Source of the DNA: Brumimicrobium sp.
GTDB taxonomy: Bacteria; Bacteroidota; Bacteroidia; Flavobacteriales_D; Crocinitomicaceae
Assembly (NCBI GenBank): GCA_023957385.1
Contig: JAMLGZ010000001.1
Location: forward strand, 2,156,923 to 2,220,922
DNA length: 64,000 nt
Direction: 5' to 3'
The notes under the pieces were generated by a model. The model worked only from the letters and a program-made list of their open reading frames with translations. It had not been told where the DNA came from and did no database searches. This document shows positions 42,519-53,379 of the stretch, piece after piece (the stretch's first letter is position 1; every line of letters begins with the position of its first letter). Both the position numbers and the translations under genes were made by a program.

Positions 42519-43198
42519 GACCCAAAATATTACTTGTAGAAGACGATACTAGCTTAGGATTTATCATTTCGGATCAACTAATCACTTATGGATACCAAGT
42601 TGTACTCGCTTCGGATGGCAAAGAAGGCTTGCAACGCTTTAATGAAAATGCTTTTCATCTTTGTATTTTTGACGTAATGATGCCTAAGAAAGATGGTTTT
42701 AGTTTAGCGGAGGACATTCGTAAAATCAATAAAGAAATCCCTATTTTATTTCTTTCGGCAAAAAATCAAACAGAAGACAAGGTAAAAGGATTTCATTCGG
42801 GAGGAGACGATTATTTGACCAAACCTTTTAGTTCAGAAGAATTAAAAGTTCGCGTACAAGCGTTGCTAAGGCGAGTGAATATTGAAACTGAGAAGAAAGA
42901 CTCTGAAATTCTCAAGATTAATAAATTTTTGTTTGATGTTCCCAACTATCAATTGAAAGGACCCGACTTTGAAAAGAAACTCACAAAAAAAGAAGCCTTA
43001 GTGCTTCAGCTACTCTGCAAATTTCAAAATCAGGTAGTAGATCGAGAATTAGTATTAAATTCAGTGTGGGGAAAAGATGATTATTTTGCGGGAAGAAGTC
43101 TAGATGTTTTCATCACTAAATTACGCAAATATCTAGCAAATGACCCTTCAGTCAACATTGAAAACATCCATGGAATAGGGTTCAAATTAACCTATTAA
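42515..43198 (+). CDS. OmpR/PhoB-family response regulator (RprY-like)
   Basis: 227 aa. Receiver domain with acidic pocket VEDD (residues 8-11), phosphoacceptor Asp53 in CIFDVMMPKKDG, the conserved Ser/Thr in PILFLSAK and Lys in DYLTKPF. The C-terminal winged helix at about 130-225 ends SLDVFITKLRKYL ... NIHGIGFKLTY. The partner is the upstream kinase (ATGA overlap). By homology to RprY it binds promoters of envelope or metabolic genes; targets in this organism are unknown. No terminator is obvious after it. Confidence 0.9.
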   Translation: MRPKILLVEDDTSLGFIISDQLITYGYQVVLASDGKEGLQRFNENAFHLCIFDVMMPKKDGFSLAEDIRKINKEIPILFLSAKNQTEDKVKGFHSGGDDYLTKPFSSEELKVRVQALLRRVNIETEKKDSEILKINKFLFDVPNYQLKGPDFEKKLTKKEALVLQLLCKFQNQVVDRELVLNSVWGKDDYFAGRSLDVFITKLRKYLANDPSVNIENIHGIGFKLTY

Positions 43199-43273
43199 TA
43201 TTCCTTACATATTTTCTTAATCATTTCATTCACATTTCTTCAGTATGTTTTAATGAATATTTTCAGATAAAAC

Positions 43274-43305
43274 TTTCCATTTCATTCAATATAATTATAA
43301 CTTTG
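43274..43305 (+). promoter_or_regulatory. Promoter of sucAB
   Basis: TTTC (43274-43277), 20-nt spacer, TAACTTTG (43298-43305, exact TAnnTTTG). It lies 30 bp before the sucA ATG. Confidence 0.6.
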
Positions 43306-43334
43306 TGTTTCCATTTAAAATGTGAAAAATTAGC

Positions 43335-46064
43335 ATGGATAAAGTATCATATGTCGGTAACGCAGATGTAAATGCGATAGATGAATTGTATAACTCCTAT
43401 AAAAGAGACTCAAATAGCGTAGATGAGGGGTGGAGAAAATTCTTTGAAGGATTTGAATTTGCTCAAACAAACTACGATGTGGAAGGTGGAGTTCCAGAAA
43501 ATTTCCAAAAAGAATTAAAGGTAGTTAACCTAATTGAGGGATACAGAAACAGAGGACACTATTTTACAAAGACAAACCCTGTAAGAGATAGAAGAAAGTA
43601 TGCTCCTACCCTAGCTCTCGAAAATTTTGACTTATCAGAAAATGATTTAGACACCGTTTTCCAAGCAGGTACTCGAATTGGAATTGGTGCAGCTACTCTT
43701 AGAGATATTATAAAACATTTAGACGAAGCATATTGCGAAAGTATTGGAATTGAATATACCTATATTCGTAATCCAGAGCGCAAAGAATGGTTCATGAATA
43801 AATTAGAAGTAGAAAATAGACCTAAATTTTCTACTGAAGACAAAAAACAACTCCTTAAAAAAGTAAGTGAAGCTAATCTTTTTGAACAATTCTTACAAAA
43901 GAAATATGTCGGGCAAAAGCGATTCTCATTAGAGGGAAGTGAATCCTTTATTTCTAGTTTAGATCAAATGATACATGTTGGTGCCAAACTAGGAGTGAAA
44001 GAGTTTGTTTTCGGAATGGCTCATAGAGGGCGTTTAAATATTTTAGTTAATATCCTTAATAAAGATTTAACTGGCCTATTCAATGAATTTGAAGGAAAAG
44101 AATTTGCAGATATAGAAAGCTTTGACGGAGATGTAAAATACCATTTAGGCTGGCATTCTGTAGCGAAAATAGATGAAAAAGATATTGCACTAACGCTTTC
44201 ACCAAATCCATCCCACTTAGAAGCAGTTGCTCCGGTAGCGGAAGGTATTACTAGGGCAAAATCTGATAATTATTATACTTCCAAAAATGAAGTAGTTCCT
44301 GTTATTATTCATGGAGATGCCTCCATTGCTGGACAAGGTGTAGTATATGAAACCGTACAAATGGCTGAATTAAACGGATTTGGAACGGGAGGGACTATCC
44401 ATCTAGTTATTAATAACCAAGTTGGATTTACAACAAATTATTTAGATGGAAGATCAAGTACTTATTGTACAGACATTGCCAAAATTATAAACGCTCCCGT
44501 ATTTCATGTAAATGGAGATGATATTGAGGCAGTAGCACAAACCTTTATTATTGCAATTGAATACAGACAAAAATTTAATAAAGATATTTTCATAGATCTT
44601 CTTTCATACAGAAAATATGGACATAATGAAGGAGACGAACCAAAATTTACACAACCTAATCTGTACAAATCAATAGCTAAACACCCTGACCCTAGAGAAA
44701 TCTACAAAAGACAGTTAATTGAAGAAGGAACTATTGATGAAGCATATTATAAGAAACTTGAGGGAGAGATTGAAGGAAAATTAGATGCAGCCTATGAAGC
44801 AGCTAAAAATGAGGGGCAAGCTGTTATTAAGAGTTATGTGCAAGATTTATGGGAAGGATACAGTCAAGCAAATGATGAGAAAGATTTGCTAGCTCCAGTA
44901 GATACTAAATTCCCGAAAAAGAAGCTGATAGAACTTGCCAAAAAAGTTTCTACATTACCTACCGATAAAAGCATTTTTAGAAAAATTTCCAAACTCTTTG
45001 ATGATCGTCTCGCTATGATTGAAAGAGATGAAATGGACTGGGGAATGGGCGAAATGTTGGCTTGTGCAACGCTATTAACAGAAGGTTACCCTATCCGTTT
45101 GACAGGGCAGGATGTGGAAAGGGGAACTTTCTCCCATCGCCACGCAGTAGTTACAACAGAAGATACCGAAGAGAAAATTATACCATTGAATTTACTCGAA
45201 AAAGGACAGGCGAGATATAGTATCTACAACTCTTTATTATCTGAATATGCTGTATTAGGATATGAATATGGATATTCTGTAACAACGCCAAAAGGGTTAA
45301 CTATTTGGGAAGCTCAGTTTGGCGATTTTATGAATGGCGCTCAAATTATTTTCGATCAGTTTATAACTGCAGGAGAAGATAAATGGAATGTTCAGTCAGG
45401 ATTAGTAGTTTTATTACCTCATGGATATGAAGGACAAGGATCTGAACACTCTTCAGGTCGTATGGAGCGTTTCCTACAGAGTTGTGGCGATTTAAACATT
45501 CAAGTGATTAATGCAACAACACCTGCAAACTATTTCCATGCGTTGAGAAGACAAATGAAACGTAATTTTAGAAAGCCTTTGATTATATTCTCACCTAAGA
45601 TGTTATTACGCCATCCAAAAGCAGTTTCTTCTATGGAGGATTTTGCAAATGGACAATTTGAATACGTAGTAGATGATCCTAGAAATGTACACAAAACAGC
45701 ATCTGTAGTTGTTTTATGTTCAGGAAAGGTATATTATGATTTCTTAGATGCTGCAGCAAGTAGAGGAATTACTGACGAAGTAGCTTTTGTTCGTGTAGAG
45801 CAATTGTACCCACTACCTAAGCAAGAAATCGACGCTATCTTAGCTAAGTATAAAAAAGCAGAACATATCATTTGGGGACAAGAAGAACCTGAAAATATGG
45901 GCGCTTGGACGCATATGGCTATGAATTTACGTCATATCAATCTACAATGTGTTGCCATTCCTGCATCTGCTTCACCAGCAACAGGATCTAAAGCAATCCA
46001 CTTAAAGAGATTGAAGAATTTACATGAAAAATTATTTAGTTACGTAGGTGTAACTGCCAAATAA
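43335..46064 (+). CDS. sucA: 2-oxoglutarate dehydrogenase E1 component
   Basis: 909 aa. Thiamine diphosphate-dependent decarboxylase of the TCA-cycle 2-oxoglutarate dehydrogenase complex. Seen: N-terminal YNSYKRDSNSVDEGWRKFFE, substrate-binding GMAHRGRLNILVN, LSPNPSHLEAVAPV, the ThDP/Mg site GDASIAGQGVVYETVQMAEL ... IHLVINNQVGFTT, and C-terminal pyrimidine-binding and end region PLPKQEIDAILAKYKKA, WGQEEPENMGAW. The length is close to E. coli SucA (933). sucB starts 16 bp downstream. No E3 gene is nearby, as is common. Confidence 0.96.
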   Translation: MDKVSYVGNADVNAIDELYNSYKRDSNSVDEGWRKFFEGFEFAQTNYDVEGGVPENFQKELKVVNLIEGYRNRGHYFTKTNPVRDRRKYAPTLALENFDLSENDLDTVFQAGTRIGIGAATLRDIIKHLDEAYCESIGIEYTYIRNPERKEWFMNKLEVENRPKFSTEDKKQLLKKVSEANLFEQFLQKKYVGQKRFSLEGSESFISSLDQMIHVGAKLGVKEFVFGMAHRGRLNILVNILNKDLTGLFNEFEGKEFADIESFDGDVKYHLGWHSVAKIDEKDIALTLSPNPSHLEAVAPVAEGITRAKSDNYYTSKNEVVPVIIHGDASIAGQGVVYETVQMAELNGFGTGGTIHLVINNQVGFTTNYLDGRSSTYCTDIAKIINAPVFHVNGDDIEAVAQTFIIAIEYRQKFNKDIFIDLLSYRKYGHNEGDEPKFTQPNLYKSIAKHPDPREIYKRQLIEEGTIDEAYYKKLEGEIEGKLDAAYEAAKNEGQAVIKSYVQDLWEGYSQANDEKDLLAPVDTKFPKKKLIELAKKVSTLPTDKSIFRKISKLFDDRLAMIERDEMDWGMGEMLACATLLTEGYPIRLTGQDVERGTFSHRHAVVTTEDTEEKIIPLNLLEKGQARYSIYNSLLSEYAVLGYEYGYSVTTPKGLTIWEAQFGDFMNGAQIIFDQFITAGEDKWNVQSGLVVLLPHGYEGQGSEHSSGRMERFLQSCGDLNIQVINATTPANYFHALRRQMKRNFRKPLIIFSPKMLLRHPKAVSSMEDFANGQFEYVVDDPRNVHKTASVVVLCSGKVYYDFLDAAASRGITDEVAFVRVEQLYPLPKQEIDAILAKYKKAEHIIWGQEEPENMGAWTHMAMNLRHINLQCVAIPASASPATGSKAIHLKRLKNLHEKLFSYVGVTAK

Positions 46065-46080
46065 ATAAATTGAAGAAAAG

Positions 46081-47352
46081 ATGTCAGTTTTAGAAATGAA
46101 AGTACCTAGCCCAGGGGAATCTATCTCAGAAGTAGAGATAGCACAGTGGCTAGTTTCCGATGGAGATTATGTAGAAAAAGACCAAGCAATTGCTGAAGTT
46201 GATTCCGATAAAGCAACACTCGAATTACCTGCAGAAGAATCAGGAATTATCACCTTGAAAGCTGCTGAAGGGGATACCGTGAAAATTGGCGCTGTCGTTT
46301 GTTTAATTGACACTTCTGCAAAAGCTCCAGAGAAAAAAGAAACTCCTAAAGAAGTGAAAAAGGAAGAACCTGTAGCTGATAAAAAAGAAGAAAAAGTTGC
46401 AGATAAAGCTCCAGACGCACGTATTGAACCAGTAAATGTAACACCAGCAAAAGATTCTTATGCTTCTGGATCAGCCTCTCCTGCAGCAGCCAAAATGATG
46501 CGTGAAAATAACATCTCTAAAGTTACAGGAAGCGGAAAAGATGGACGTGTCACAAAACAAGATGTAATTAATGCTATGTCTAATGGTTTTGATACATCTG
46601 CTGCAAATGGTTGGGGAGGCACCCGAAATAAAGATGAGCAAAAAATGTCTATGCTTCGTCGTAAAGTAGCTGAACGTTTAGTTTCTGTAAAAAATGAAAC
46701 TGCTATGTTAACTACTTTTAATGAAGTAGATATGAAGCCTATTATGGATTTACGTGAAAAGTATAAAAAGACTTTCGCTGAACATCACGAAGTAAATCTT
46801 GGATTTATGTCTTTCTTCACAAAGGCAGTAACAGAAGCTTTACATCTATTCCCAGCCGTAAATGCCCAGATCGATGGACAGAATATGATTATGCACGACT
46901 ATGCTGATGTTGGTATAGCAGTATCTTCTCCCAAAGGATTAATGGTACCTGTTGTGCGAAACGCAGAAGTTATGTCTTTAGCAGAGATTGAAAAAGAAAT
47001 TAAGCGTTTGGCCATTAAAGCACGAGATGGAAAGATTACTCCAGACGAGATGACTGGTGGAACATTTACAATCACCAATGGCGGAGTATTTGGTTCTATG
47101 ATGTCAACACCAATTATTAATCCTCCCCAATCTGCAATTTTAGGAATGCACAATATTGTTGAGCGTCCAGTTGCTATTAATGGACAAGTTGTTATACGCC
47201 CTATGATGTATTTAGCTCTTTCTTATGACCATAGAATCATTGATGGTAAAGAATCAGTTAGTTTCCTTGTGAAAGTAAAAGAAATGCTTGAAAACCCTGA
47301 AAGAATGCTGTTTGGAGGAAGAGATCCTTACGAAATTTTATTAGGCTTATAA
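46081..47352 (+). CDS. sucB: Dihydrolipoyllysine-residue succinyltransferase, E2 of 2-oxoglutarate dehydrogenase
   Basis: 423 aa with a single lipoyl domain (lipoyl Lys44 in [12 protein letters not shown]), a Lys/Glu/Pro-rich linker (~80-125), the peripheral-subunit-binding domain ([20 protein letters not shown], about 135-170), and the catalytic core with [20 protein letters not shown] and the catalytic His in [13 protein letters not shown]. It transfers succinyl groups to CoA and forms the complex core. Operon with sucA. It ends at a strong hairpin. Confidence 0.95.
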   Translation: MSVLEMKVPSPGESISEVEIAQWLVSDGDYVEKDQAIAEVDSDKATLELPAEESGIITLKAAEGDTVKIGAVVCLIDTSAKAPEKKETPKEVKKEEPVADKKEEKVADKAPDARIEPVNVTPAKDSYASGSASPAAAKMMRENNISKVTGSGKDGRVTKQDVINAMSNGFDTSAANGWGGTRNKDEQKMSMLRRKVAERLVSVKNETAMLTTFNEVDMKPIMDLREKYKKTFAEHHEVNLGFMSFFTKAVTEALHLFPAVNAQIDGQNMIMHDYADVGIAVSSPKGLMVPVVRNAEVMSLAEIEKEIKRLAIKARDGKITPDEMTGGTFTITNGGVFGSMMSTPIINPPQSAILGMHNIVERPVAINGQVVIRPMMYLALSYDHRIIDGKESVSFLVKVKEMLENPERMLFGGRDPYEILLGL

Positions 47353-47372
47353 TATTCTAATATCATTCTAAG

Positions 47373-47399
47373 AGACTGCCAAAAGGCAGTCTTTTTTTT
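47373..47399 (+). terminator. Terminator of sucAB
   Basis: AGACTGCC (47373-47380), AAAA loop, GGCAGTCT (47385-47392), then T to 47399. The converging DUF4836-like gene ends at 47402, so on the minus strand the same hairpin may help but lacks a good T tract. Confidence 0.88.
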
Positions 47400-47401
47400 G
47401 A

Positions 47402-48937
47402 TTAAAATTCATAGGAAGACATATTTACTATACCTCTTTCCAATTTATCTTTAAGTTGTTTGAGTGAATTCTCCTTTTTATTTTTAAACTGAATCTTTAT
47501 TTCCATCTTTCTACTATTCATATTCAGGGTAACAATATCAACAATAGGTGTAAGCACATTAAATGCGGGATATCCTAGATAATTAAATTCTTTTCCATCT
47601 TCAGTAGGTTTAAAATAAAAGGAAATTGGTTGTGCCCCAAATTCTGAAAGTTGATTCACATCCATCTTACCAACTTCAAAAGTCTTTTGCCCCCCTATTT
47701 TATCTTGAATTAATAAGAAATTCTCTTCTACTTTTAAGATACTCTCCTCTCCCATTCCATAAAAATTGTCTCCATAATTCTGCAATTTATTACCTTTTGC
47801 CAATGAGCCAATTAAGTCATGAATATTTTGTTTTTCTGTTCCCAAACCAACGTAATATCTTGTTAAGGATTCTTCTCCATTTTCTTTAGATAATTCAGGA
47901 GATAAATTCATTGACATTCCAAAAACACCGTCCCAAATCGTTGTAAGTTTACCCTTAGCTATGGATTCTATTAAAGCTCCTTTATCTCCATACGATCTAT
48001 AGAACATTTGTAAGCCTGACTTCAGTTGTTCTTTTTCCATTAAATGTGATTCTATGAAATTTTCAATCGCCACAACATCAACAGAACATGTGAATGCACT
48101 ACTTGGGGTGTTAGGTCCCAAATAATTGATGATACTAGCATTTTTCTTAGAAAAGATTTGATCCAAATGTTTTTGCACATCCCCATTCATAAAAACTAAT
48201 TCAGATTGAATGCTTATTTCCCCATCATTAAATTGAACAGTAGTCACACCTTGTGTAATTTTGATTTTTTCAAGAAAATCACTGTACTTTGTTGTGGCAA
48301 ATGGCAAATCGGAATGAGTTAGATATTGAAATACATTGATAATAGGGCTTGCAACTATAAGATCTGCTTTCTTACTAAGTACTTCCTCAAATTCTTTCTT
48401 AGAAGCTCCTTTTTCAATAGTTGCAAAAGTTTGTATAATTTCTCCTTCTAAGTTTGACCCCGACTCGTCGTATGCTATTACTCCTATATCATCTGTAAAT
48501 CCGATACTTAATCCATTATTTCCATATAAAAATAGATTTGATTTTTCATTACGCATTAACCCTAAATCTTCTAATACATGCGCCAAAGCATCTTTATCTT
48601 TCACGGCAAAAAAGAACGTACTGTTATTTGGGATATCTACTTCATTTTGCACATCTGATATGGCAAAATAAATGGGTTTACTAACATCTATTGCAGACTC
48701 AATGGCTGTTAACTTATTTTGAATAAAAGCACCAACTCCTGGAATATCCTGTAATTCAGATTGATTCTTGATATGCAAATAGTCTATATATCCATAATAC
48801 AATAAATCATCTGTAGAACTCAGATATGAAAGCACACTCTCTTTTAGTTCAGCTTTACCTATTTTCGGACCACAAGCTACAACGATAAAACAAACTACAA
48901 AAAGGAGAGAAAATAATTTTATACGAGATCTTTTCAT
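47402..48937 (-). CDS. DUF4836-like lipoprotein
   Basis: 511 aa. Lipoprotein signal with Cys22 in VVACG. The body is long, acidic and beta-alpha mixed, with SSTDDLLYYGYIDYLHIKNQ near the start and repeated phrases about self-comparison typical of the DUF4836 family of Bacteroidota (IYFAISDV, FFFAVKDKDALAHVLEDLGL). Function unknown; probably on the periplasmic face of a membrane. It follows the polysaccharide operon on the same strand with 26 bp after the CpsB-like gene and may be read with it. Confidence 0.65.
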   Translation of the reverse strand: MKRSRIKLFSLLFVVCFIVVACGPKIGKAELKESVLSYLSSTDDLLYYGYIDYLHIKNQSELQDIPGVGAFIQNKLTAIESAIDVSKPIYFAISDVQNEVDIPNNSTFFFAVKDKDALAHVLEDLGLMRNEKSNLFLYGNNGLSIGFTDDIGVIAYDESGSNLEGEIIQTFATIEKGASKKEFEEVLSKKADLIVASPIINVFQYLTHSDLPFATTKYSDFLEKIKITQGVTTVQFNDGEISIQSELVFMNGDVQKHLDQIFSKKNASIINYLGPNTPSSAFTCSVDVVAIENFIESHLMEKEQLKSGLQMFYRSYGDKGALIESIAKGKLTTIWDGVFGMSMNLSPELSKENGEESLTRYYVGLGTEKQNIHDLIGSLAKGNKLQNYGDNFYGMGEESILKVEENFLLIQDKIGGQKTFEVGKMDVNQLSEFGAQPISFYFKPTEDGKEFNYLGYPAFNVLTPIVDIVTLNMNSRKMEIKIQFKNKKENSLKQLKDKLERGIVNMSSYEF

Positions 48938-48963
48938 TATATTATAAAGTAATTTAATATTTA

Positions 48964-49698
48964 TTACAACAATTGATTATTCTTTAAATTCAATTCAGAT
49001 AATTTTGAAAAATTCTTTTTTTTCAGATTTCTTTTTATAATCTCAAGATGTTCTATACGATGACAGTCAGTTCCAACAAAATCAACCAGATTTTTTTCTA
49101 TCATCAACTCAGCCTGATGTCTAACTGATTCTCCATAATGCCCTGTTAATGATAATAGATTCAACTGAATAGCCACCCCTCTCCGTCTAAAATCTTCTGC
49201 CATCGCCAAAGTTTTCGAATGATAATATAAATATCTTTCAAAATGAGCCATAATAGGTTTATATCCTTTTCCTAATAACAGAAATATCAACTGATCTACA
49301 TTATAAGGTTCTACTAAGAAGGGTAATTCAAACAATACATACTTATCACCAAAAGTTAGTATCTCATCATTATCAATTAAGTCTAAAAAATGAGCGTCAA
49401 AAAAGTATTCGGCTGCTGCTTCTACCTGAATAGGTAATTGTTCTTGTTCCACACGTTCTCTCACTTTTTGGAGACCTTCCAAAATAATTTCAGATGTGTT
49501 CTTATAATAATCCCAATAAATATGAGGAGTTGTAATTACTTTCTGATAGCCTAACTCTGAAAATTTTCGGAGTAACTCCATTGTATTATCCATATCCTTA
49601 GCTCCATCGTCTATCCCAGGAATGAGATGACTATGCATATCCACTGCTACTGAGGCTAGGTTAAATGAATCAATATGTTTTCTAAAGAGGCTAAACAT
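48964..49698 (-). CDS. PHP-type protein-tyrosine phosphatase (CpsB/YwqE family)
   Basis: 244 aa. Metal-dependent phosphatase that removes phosphate from tyrosine kinases of polysaccharide export. Seen: PHP motifs DMHSHLIPGIDDGAKD (residues 20-35), TTPHIYWDYY, an EAAAEYFFD region, FELPFL, MAHFERYLYY and the final VGTDCHRIEH, all metal-ligand regions of CpsB. Its start overlaps the rfbB stop by 1 nt, so it ends the sugar operon. No cognate tyrosine kinase or Wzx/Wzy gene is in the window. Confidence 0.85.
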   Translation of the reverse strand: MFSLFRKHIDSFNLASVAVDMHSHLIPGIDDGAKDMDNTMELLRKFSELGYQKVITTPHIYWDYYKNTSEIILEGLQKVRERVEQEQLPIQVEAAAEYFFDAHFLDLIDNDEILTFGDKYVLFELPFLVEPYNVDQLIFLLLGKGYKPIMAHFERYLYYHSKTLAMAEDFRRRGVAIQLNLLSLTGHYGESVRHQAELMIEKNLVDFVGTDCHRIEHLEIIKRNLKKKNFSKLSELNLKNNQLL

Positions 49699-50750
49699 TA
49701 TACGTTGTACTGTTTGCTATAATATTCTTGATAGGATCCCGATACGATATTTTCTATCCATTCCGTATGATTAAGATACCACTCTACCGTTTTTTCTAAG
49801 CCAATCTCAAAAGTTATAGATGGTTTCCAACCTAATTCACGTTCTAATTTAGAAGCATCAATCGCATATCTTCTATCATGTCCAGCCCTATCTTTAATAA
49901 AGATAATTTGTTGAGCAGTTGTCCCTGGAGTTCTTCCTAATTTCTTATCAATAATTTGAGTTAATTGATGTACTAAATCAATATTTTTCCACTCATTTAA
50001 ACCTCCAATATTATATGTTTCTCCAACTTTACCTTTATGGAAAATAACATCAATAGCACTAGCATGATCTTCAACCCACAACCAATCCCTGATATTCAAT
50101 CCATCTCCATAGATAGGTAAATCCTTCCCTTTTACGGCATTATTTATCATCAATGGAATTAATTTCTCAGGGAATTGATGGCTTCCATAATTATTTGAGC
50201 AATTAGAAATTCGGATATTCAATCCATACGTATGATGATAGGCTCTCACAAAATGATCTGAGCTTGCTTTTGATGACGAATAGGGACTACGTGGATCATA
50301 CGCCGTTGTTTCTGTAAAAAGGCCTCTTTCACCTAGACTTCCATATACCTCATCGGTAGAAATATGATAAAATATATGATTATCTAAATCTTTCCAAAAT
50401 TCACGACAGACGTTCATCAAGTTTACAGTTCCCACAACATTTGTAACTACAAAATCCATTGGACCAGAGATAGAACGATCAACATGCGACTCTGCCGCTA
50501 AATGAATCACATCTGTAATATGGTATTTATTAAAAGTAGTTTTTAGGTCCTCAGCATTACAAATATCCCCCTTTACAAATGAATAATTACCACTTGATTC
50601 AATATCACGTAAATTTTCAAGATTTCCTGCGTAGGTGAGTTTATCAAAATTAACAATATGATAATCCGGATAATTCTTAACAAACCTGCGTACCACATGT
50701 GACCCTATGAATCCTGCCCCACCTGTAAGTAAGATATTTCGTTTTGCCAT
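49698..50750 (-). CDS. rfbB: dTDP-glucose 4,6-dehydratase
   Basis: 350 aa from the ATG at 50750 (MAKRNILLTGGAGFIG). The frame is open to 50810, but that start would overlap the preceding gene by 50 nt and add unrelated residues. It makes dTDP-4-keto-6-deoxyglucose for rhamnose and other deoxysugars. Seen: NAD motif TGGAGFIGSH, catalytic Thr/Asp/Glu in HISTDEVYGSLG, YSSSKASSDHF (Tyr, Lys), and NYGSHQFPEKLIPLM. No rfbA, rfbC or rfbD is visible here, so they lie elsewhere or another product is made. Confidence 0.92.
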   Translation of the reverse strand: MAKRNILLTGGAGFIGSHVVRRFVKNYPDYHIVNFDKLTYAGNLENLRDIESSGNYSFVKGDICNAEDLKTTFNKYHITDVIHLAAESHVDRSISGPMDFVVTNVVGTVNLMNVCREFWKDLDNHIFYHISTDEVYGSLGERGLFTETTAYDPRSPYSSSKASSDHFVRAYHHTYGLNIRISNCSNNYGSHQFPEKLIPLMINNAVKGKDLPIYGDGLNIRDWLWVEDHASAIDVIFHKGKVGETYNIGGLNEWKNIDLVHQLTQIIDKKLGRTPGTTAQQIIFIKDRAGHDRRYAIDASKLERELGWKPSITFEIGLEKTVEWYLNHTEWIENIVSGSYQEYYSKQYNV

Positions 50751-50760
50751 AAAATTCAGT

Positions 50761-51786
50761 TTAATATCCTTGTTTATCGCGTACTGCGTATATTCTTTCA
50801 ATAATTTCAACCACTTTCATCCCTTCCAAAGCATTTGTAGTTGCTGTATTCTGACCGCGTAAAGTCTCAATTACATTTTGAATTACATATTGATGATTAG
50901 CCGCCGAACCTTTAAATCCTCCATAATCATTTCCTGGATTAGTAGGTGCTAATTCAGGCATTTTATAATTCTCAATATTACAAAATTCAACTTCATTCAT
51001 ATACTGACCACCAATTTTTACAGAACCCTTTTCTCCAATAATGGTAATTGAAGATTCGAAGTTTTGGGTAGCAACTGCCGTAGAATAGTTGATACTTCCC
51101 ATACCGCCTTGAACAAAATCAAAACTAACAAAACCTGAGTCTTCAAATTCGATGGAGTCTTGATGAATGAAATTAGCAAATTTTCCTTGGATATTTTTAA
51201 TATCTCCGAATAGCCAATACATAATATCAATGAAATGTGAAAATTGAGTAAACAAAGTTCCACCATCCATAGCCTGAGTTCCTTTCCACCCTCCTTTAGT
51301 ATAATATCTATTATCTCTATTCCAATAACAGTTTAGTTGAACTAGAAATATCTCTCCCAATAACTTTTGGGTAATTACCGATTTAATCCATACGGAAGGA
51401 GGAGAATAGCGATTTTGCATCACACAAAACACATGTTTAGACATCTGAAGTGATTTAAAAATCACTTTCTCACAACTGTCTTTAGATAAGCCCATTGGCT
51501 TTTCACACAATACATGTTTATTTTGTTCTAAAAACTGAATACTTTGAACAGCATGCAATCCATTGGGTGTACAAATATTCGCAATATCAAAATCAATATT
51601 AGAATCAATAAAATTTTCTACGGAATTAAAATAAGGAACCTTAAATTCATCAATTTCTAGATTTTCTTTTGGAAGAATATCAACCATAGCTACTAATTCA
51701 GCATCTGGATGTTGTTGTATCATCATTGCATGACGTTTACCAATACGCCCTGATCCAATCACTACAAATCTGATTTTATCTCCCAT
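50761..51786 (-). CDS. Gfo/Idh/MocA-family sugar-nucleotide dehydrogenase (WbpB/WlbA-like)
   Basis: 341 aa. N-terminal Rossmann domain ([20 protein letters not shown]), [10 protein letters not shown] with the catalytic Lys, VMQNRYSPP, and a C-terminal alpha/beta domain with [20 protein letters not shown]. With the WbpD- and WbpE-like genes beside it, it fits the 3-oxidation of UDP-N-acetylglucosaminuronate in the pathway to 2,3-diacetamido sugars of O-antigen or capsule. It overlaps the WbpD-like gene by 11 nt. The alternative is another NAD(P)-dependent sugar oxidoreductase. Confidence 0.78.
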   Translation of the reverse strand: MGDKIRFVVIGSGRIGKRHAMMIQQHPDAELVAMVDILPKENLEIDEFKVPYFNSVENFIDSNIDFDIANICTPNGLHAVQSIQFLEQNKHVLCEKPMGLSKDSCEKVIFKSLQMSKHVFCVMQNRYSPPSVWIKSVITQKLLGEIFLVQLNCYWNRDNRYYTKGGWKGTQAMDGGTLFTQFSHFIDIMYWLFGDIKNIQGKFANFIHQDSIEFEDSGFVSFDFVQGGMGSINYSTAVATQNFESSITIIGEKGSVKIGGQYMNEVEFCNIENYKMPELAPTNPGNDYGGFKGSAANHQYVIQNVIETLRGQNTATTNALEGMKVVEIIERIYAVRDKQGY

Positions 51787-52360
51787 TATTTTCTATTTTA
51801 ATTACAATCCTATCCTTTAATTTGTATTTCTCTTGACTTTCTGGACATATAGCTTCTCCGTTTTCGTCAAAATAAAGTTTATGACCATATTCACTAACCC
51901 ATCCTATTTGTTTAGCAGGATTTCCTACCAACAAGGCATAAGCTGGAACATCTTTTGTAACTACAGCACCCGCTCCTATTAACGCATATTCACCTATTGT
52001 ATTGCCACAAACTATCGTTGCATTCGCACCAATAGAAGCTCCTTTCTTAACTAATGTCTTTTTATATTCATCTCTTCGAATAATAGCACTTCTAGGATTA
52101 ATCACATTGGTAAAAACCATAGATGGTCCCAAAAACACATCATCCTCACAAATCACTCCCGTGTATATGGAAACATTATTTTGAACTTTAACATTACTTC
52201 CTAACACTACATCTGGGGAAACCACCACATTCTGTCCAATATTACATTTATCGCCAATAATACAATTAGGCATAATATGTGAGAAATGCCAGATTTTTGT
52301 TCCCTCTCCAATCTGACATCCTTCGTCGATGATTGCTGTTTCATGAGAAAAGTAACTCAT
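51776..52360 (-). CDS. Left-handed beta-helix N-acetyltransferase (WbpD/WlbB-like)
   Basis: 194 aa of hexapeptide repeats ([60 protein letters not shown]), ending in a short C-terminal tail after [18 protein letters not shown]. This combination matches UDP-3-amino-GlcNAc-uronate N-acetyltransferases, which use acetyl-CoA and work as trimers. Operon position between the WbpB-like and UXS-like genes supports the role. A general serine/sugar acetyltransferase is the alternative. Confidence 0.82.
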   Translation of the reverse strand: MSYFSHETAIIDEGCQIGEGTKIWHFSHIMPNCIIGDKCNIGQNVVVSPDVVLGSNVKVQNNVSIYTGVICEDDVFLGPSMVFTNVINPRSAIIRRDEYKKTLVKKGASIGANATIVCGNTIGEYALIGAGAVVTKDVPAYALLVGNPAKQIGWVSEYGHKLYFDENGEAICPESQEKYKLKDRIVIKIENNGR

Positions 52361-53346
52361 TATTTTACGTATTTATCGAAATTATTATGTTCTTTCTTGA
52401 AGAGTTCTTCAGAAGAAAGCGTTTTAAAATATTCGTAAGTTATCTTTAACCCTTCTGCACGAGAAACTTTTGGTTCCCATCCCAAAATTTCTTTTGCTTT
52501 AGTTATATCAGGCTGTCTTTGTTTCGGGTCATCTACAGGTAAATCTTTATAAATAATCTTCTGATTCGTTCCAGTCAACTGAATAATTTCCTCAGCAAAC
52601 TCGCGAATCGTAATTTCATCAGGGTTACCTATATTAACAGGTTCTGTATAGTCAGAAAATAACAGTCTAAAAATTCCTTCTATTAAATCATCTACATAAC
52701 AAAAGGAGCGAGTTTGACTTCCATCTCCAAAAATTGTCAAATCTTCACCTCTCAATGCTTGTCCTATAAAGGCAGGGAGTACTCTACCATCATTTAAACG
52801 CATGCGAGGTCCATAGGTATTAAAAATACGAACAATACGCGTTTCCAATCCATGATAGGTATGATATGCCATGGTCATAGCTTCCTGAAAACGCTTTGCT
52901 TCATCATACACACCTCTTGGTCCGACTGGATTTACATTTCCCCAATAATTTTCTTTTTGTGGATGTACAGTTGGGTCTCCATAGATTTCGGAAGTAGAGG
53001 CAATAAGTACACGTGAGTTTTTAGCCCTGGCTAATCCCAAGCAATTATGAATTCCTAAAGAGCCTACTTTCAAGGTTTGTATTGGAATCTTTAAATAATC
53101 AATTGGGCTTGCAGGAGAAGCAAAATGGAGAATATAATCCAATTTCCCAGGAACATGAATGAAATTTGAAACGTCCTGATGATAAAAGGTGAAATCTTCC
53201 AATGGAAAGAGATGTTCTATATTTTCCAAACGTCCTGTGATTAAATTATCCATCCCTATTACCTGAAACCCTTCTTTGATAAAGCGATCACAGAGATGAG
53301 AACCTAGAAAACCAGCAGCACCTGTTATTAGAACTCTCTTTTTCAT
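52360..53346 (-). CDS. NAD-dependent sugar epimerase/decarboxylase, UDP-glucuronate decarboxylase (UXS) type
   Basis: 328 aa extended [18 protein letters not shown] at the N terminus, [20 protein letters not shown], catalytic [10 protein letters not shown] (Tyr, Lys), [19 protein letters not shown], and [19 protein letters not shown]. This last set is diagnostic for UDP-glucuronate decarboxylases, which convert UDP-GlcA to UDP-xylose. It shares one base with the next gene start and lies 33 bp after the aminotransferase. Whether xylose is truly made is inference. Confidence 0.85.
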   Translation of the reverse strand: MKKRVLITGAAGFLGSHLCDRFIKEGFQVIGMDNLITGRLENIEHLFPLEDFTFYHQDVSNFIHVPGKLDYILHFASPASPIDYLKIPIQTLKVGSLGIHNCLGLARAKNSRVLIASTSEIYGDPTVHPQKENYWGNVNPVGPRGVYDEAKRFQEAMTMAYHTYHGLETRIVRIFNTYGPRMRLNDGRVLPAFIGQALRGEDLTIFGDGSQTRSFCYVDDLIEGIFRLLFSDYTEPVNIGNPDEITIREFAEEIIQLTGTNQKIIYKDLPVDDPKQRQPDITKAKEILGWEPKVSRAEGLKITYEYFKTLSSEELFKKEHNNFDKYVK

Positions 53347-53379
53347 ATAGATTAGATTAGTGATTTTAGTAGAAAAAGA

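Noticed and set aside
50751..50810. Upstream in-frame start of rfbB at 50810
   Set aside because: It overlaps the preceding dehydrogenase gene by 50 nt; MAKRNILLTGGAGFIG at 50750 is the usual RfbB beginning.
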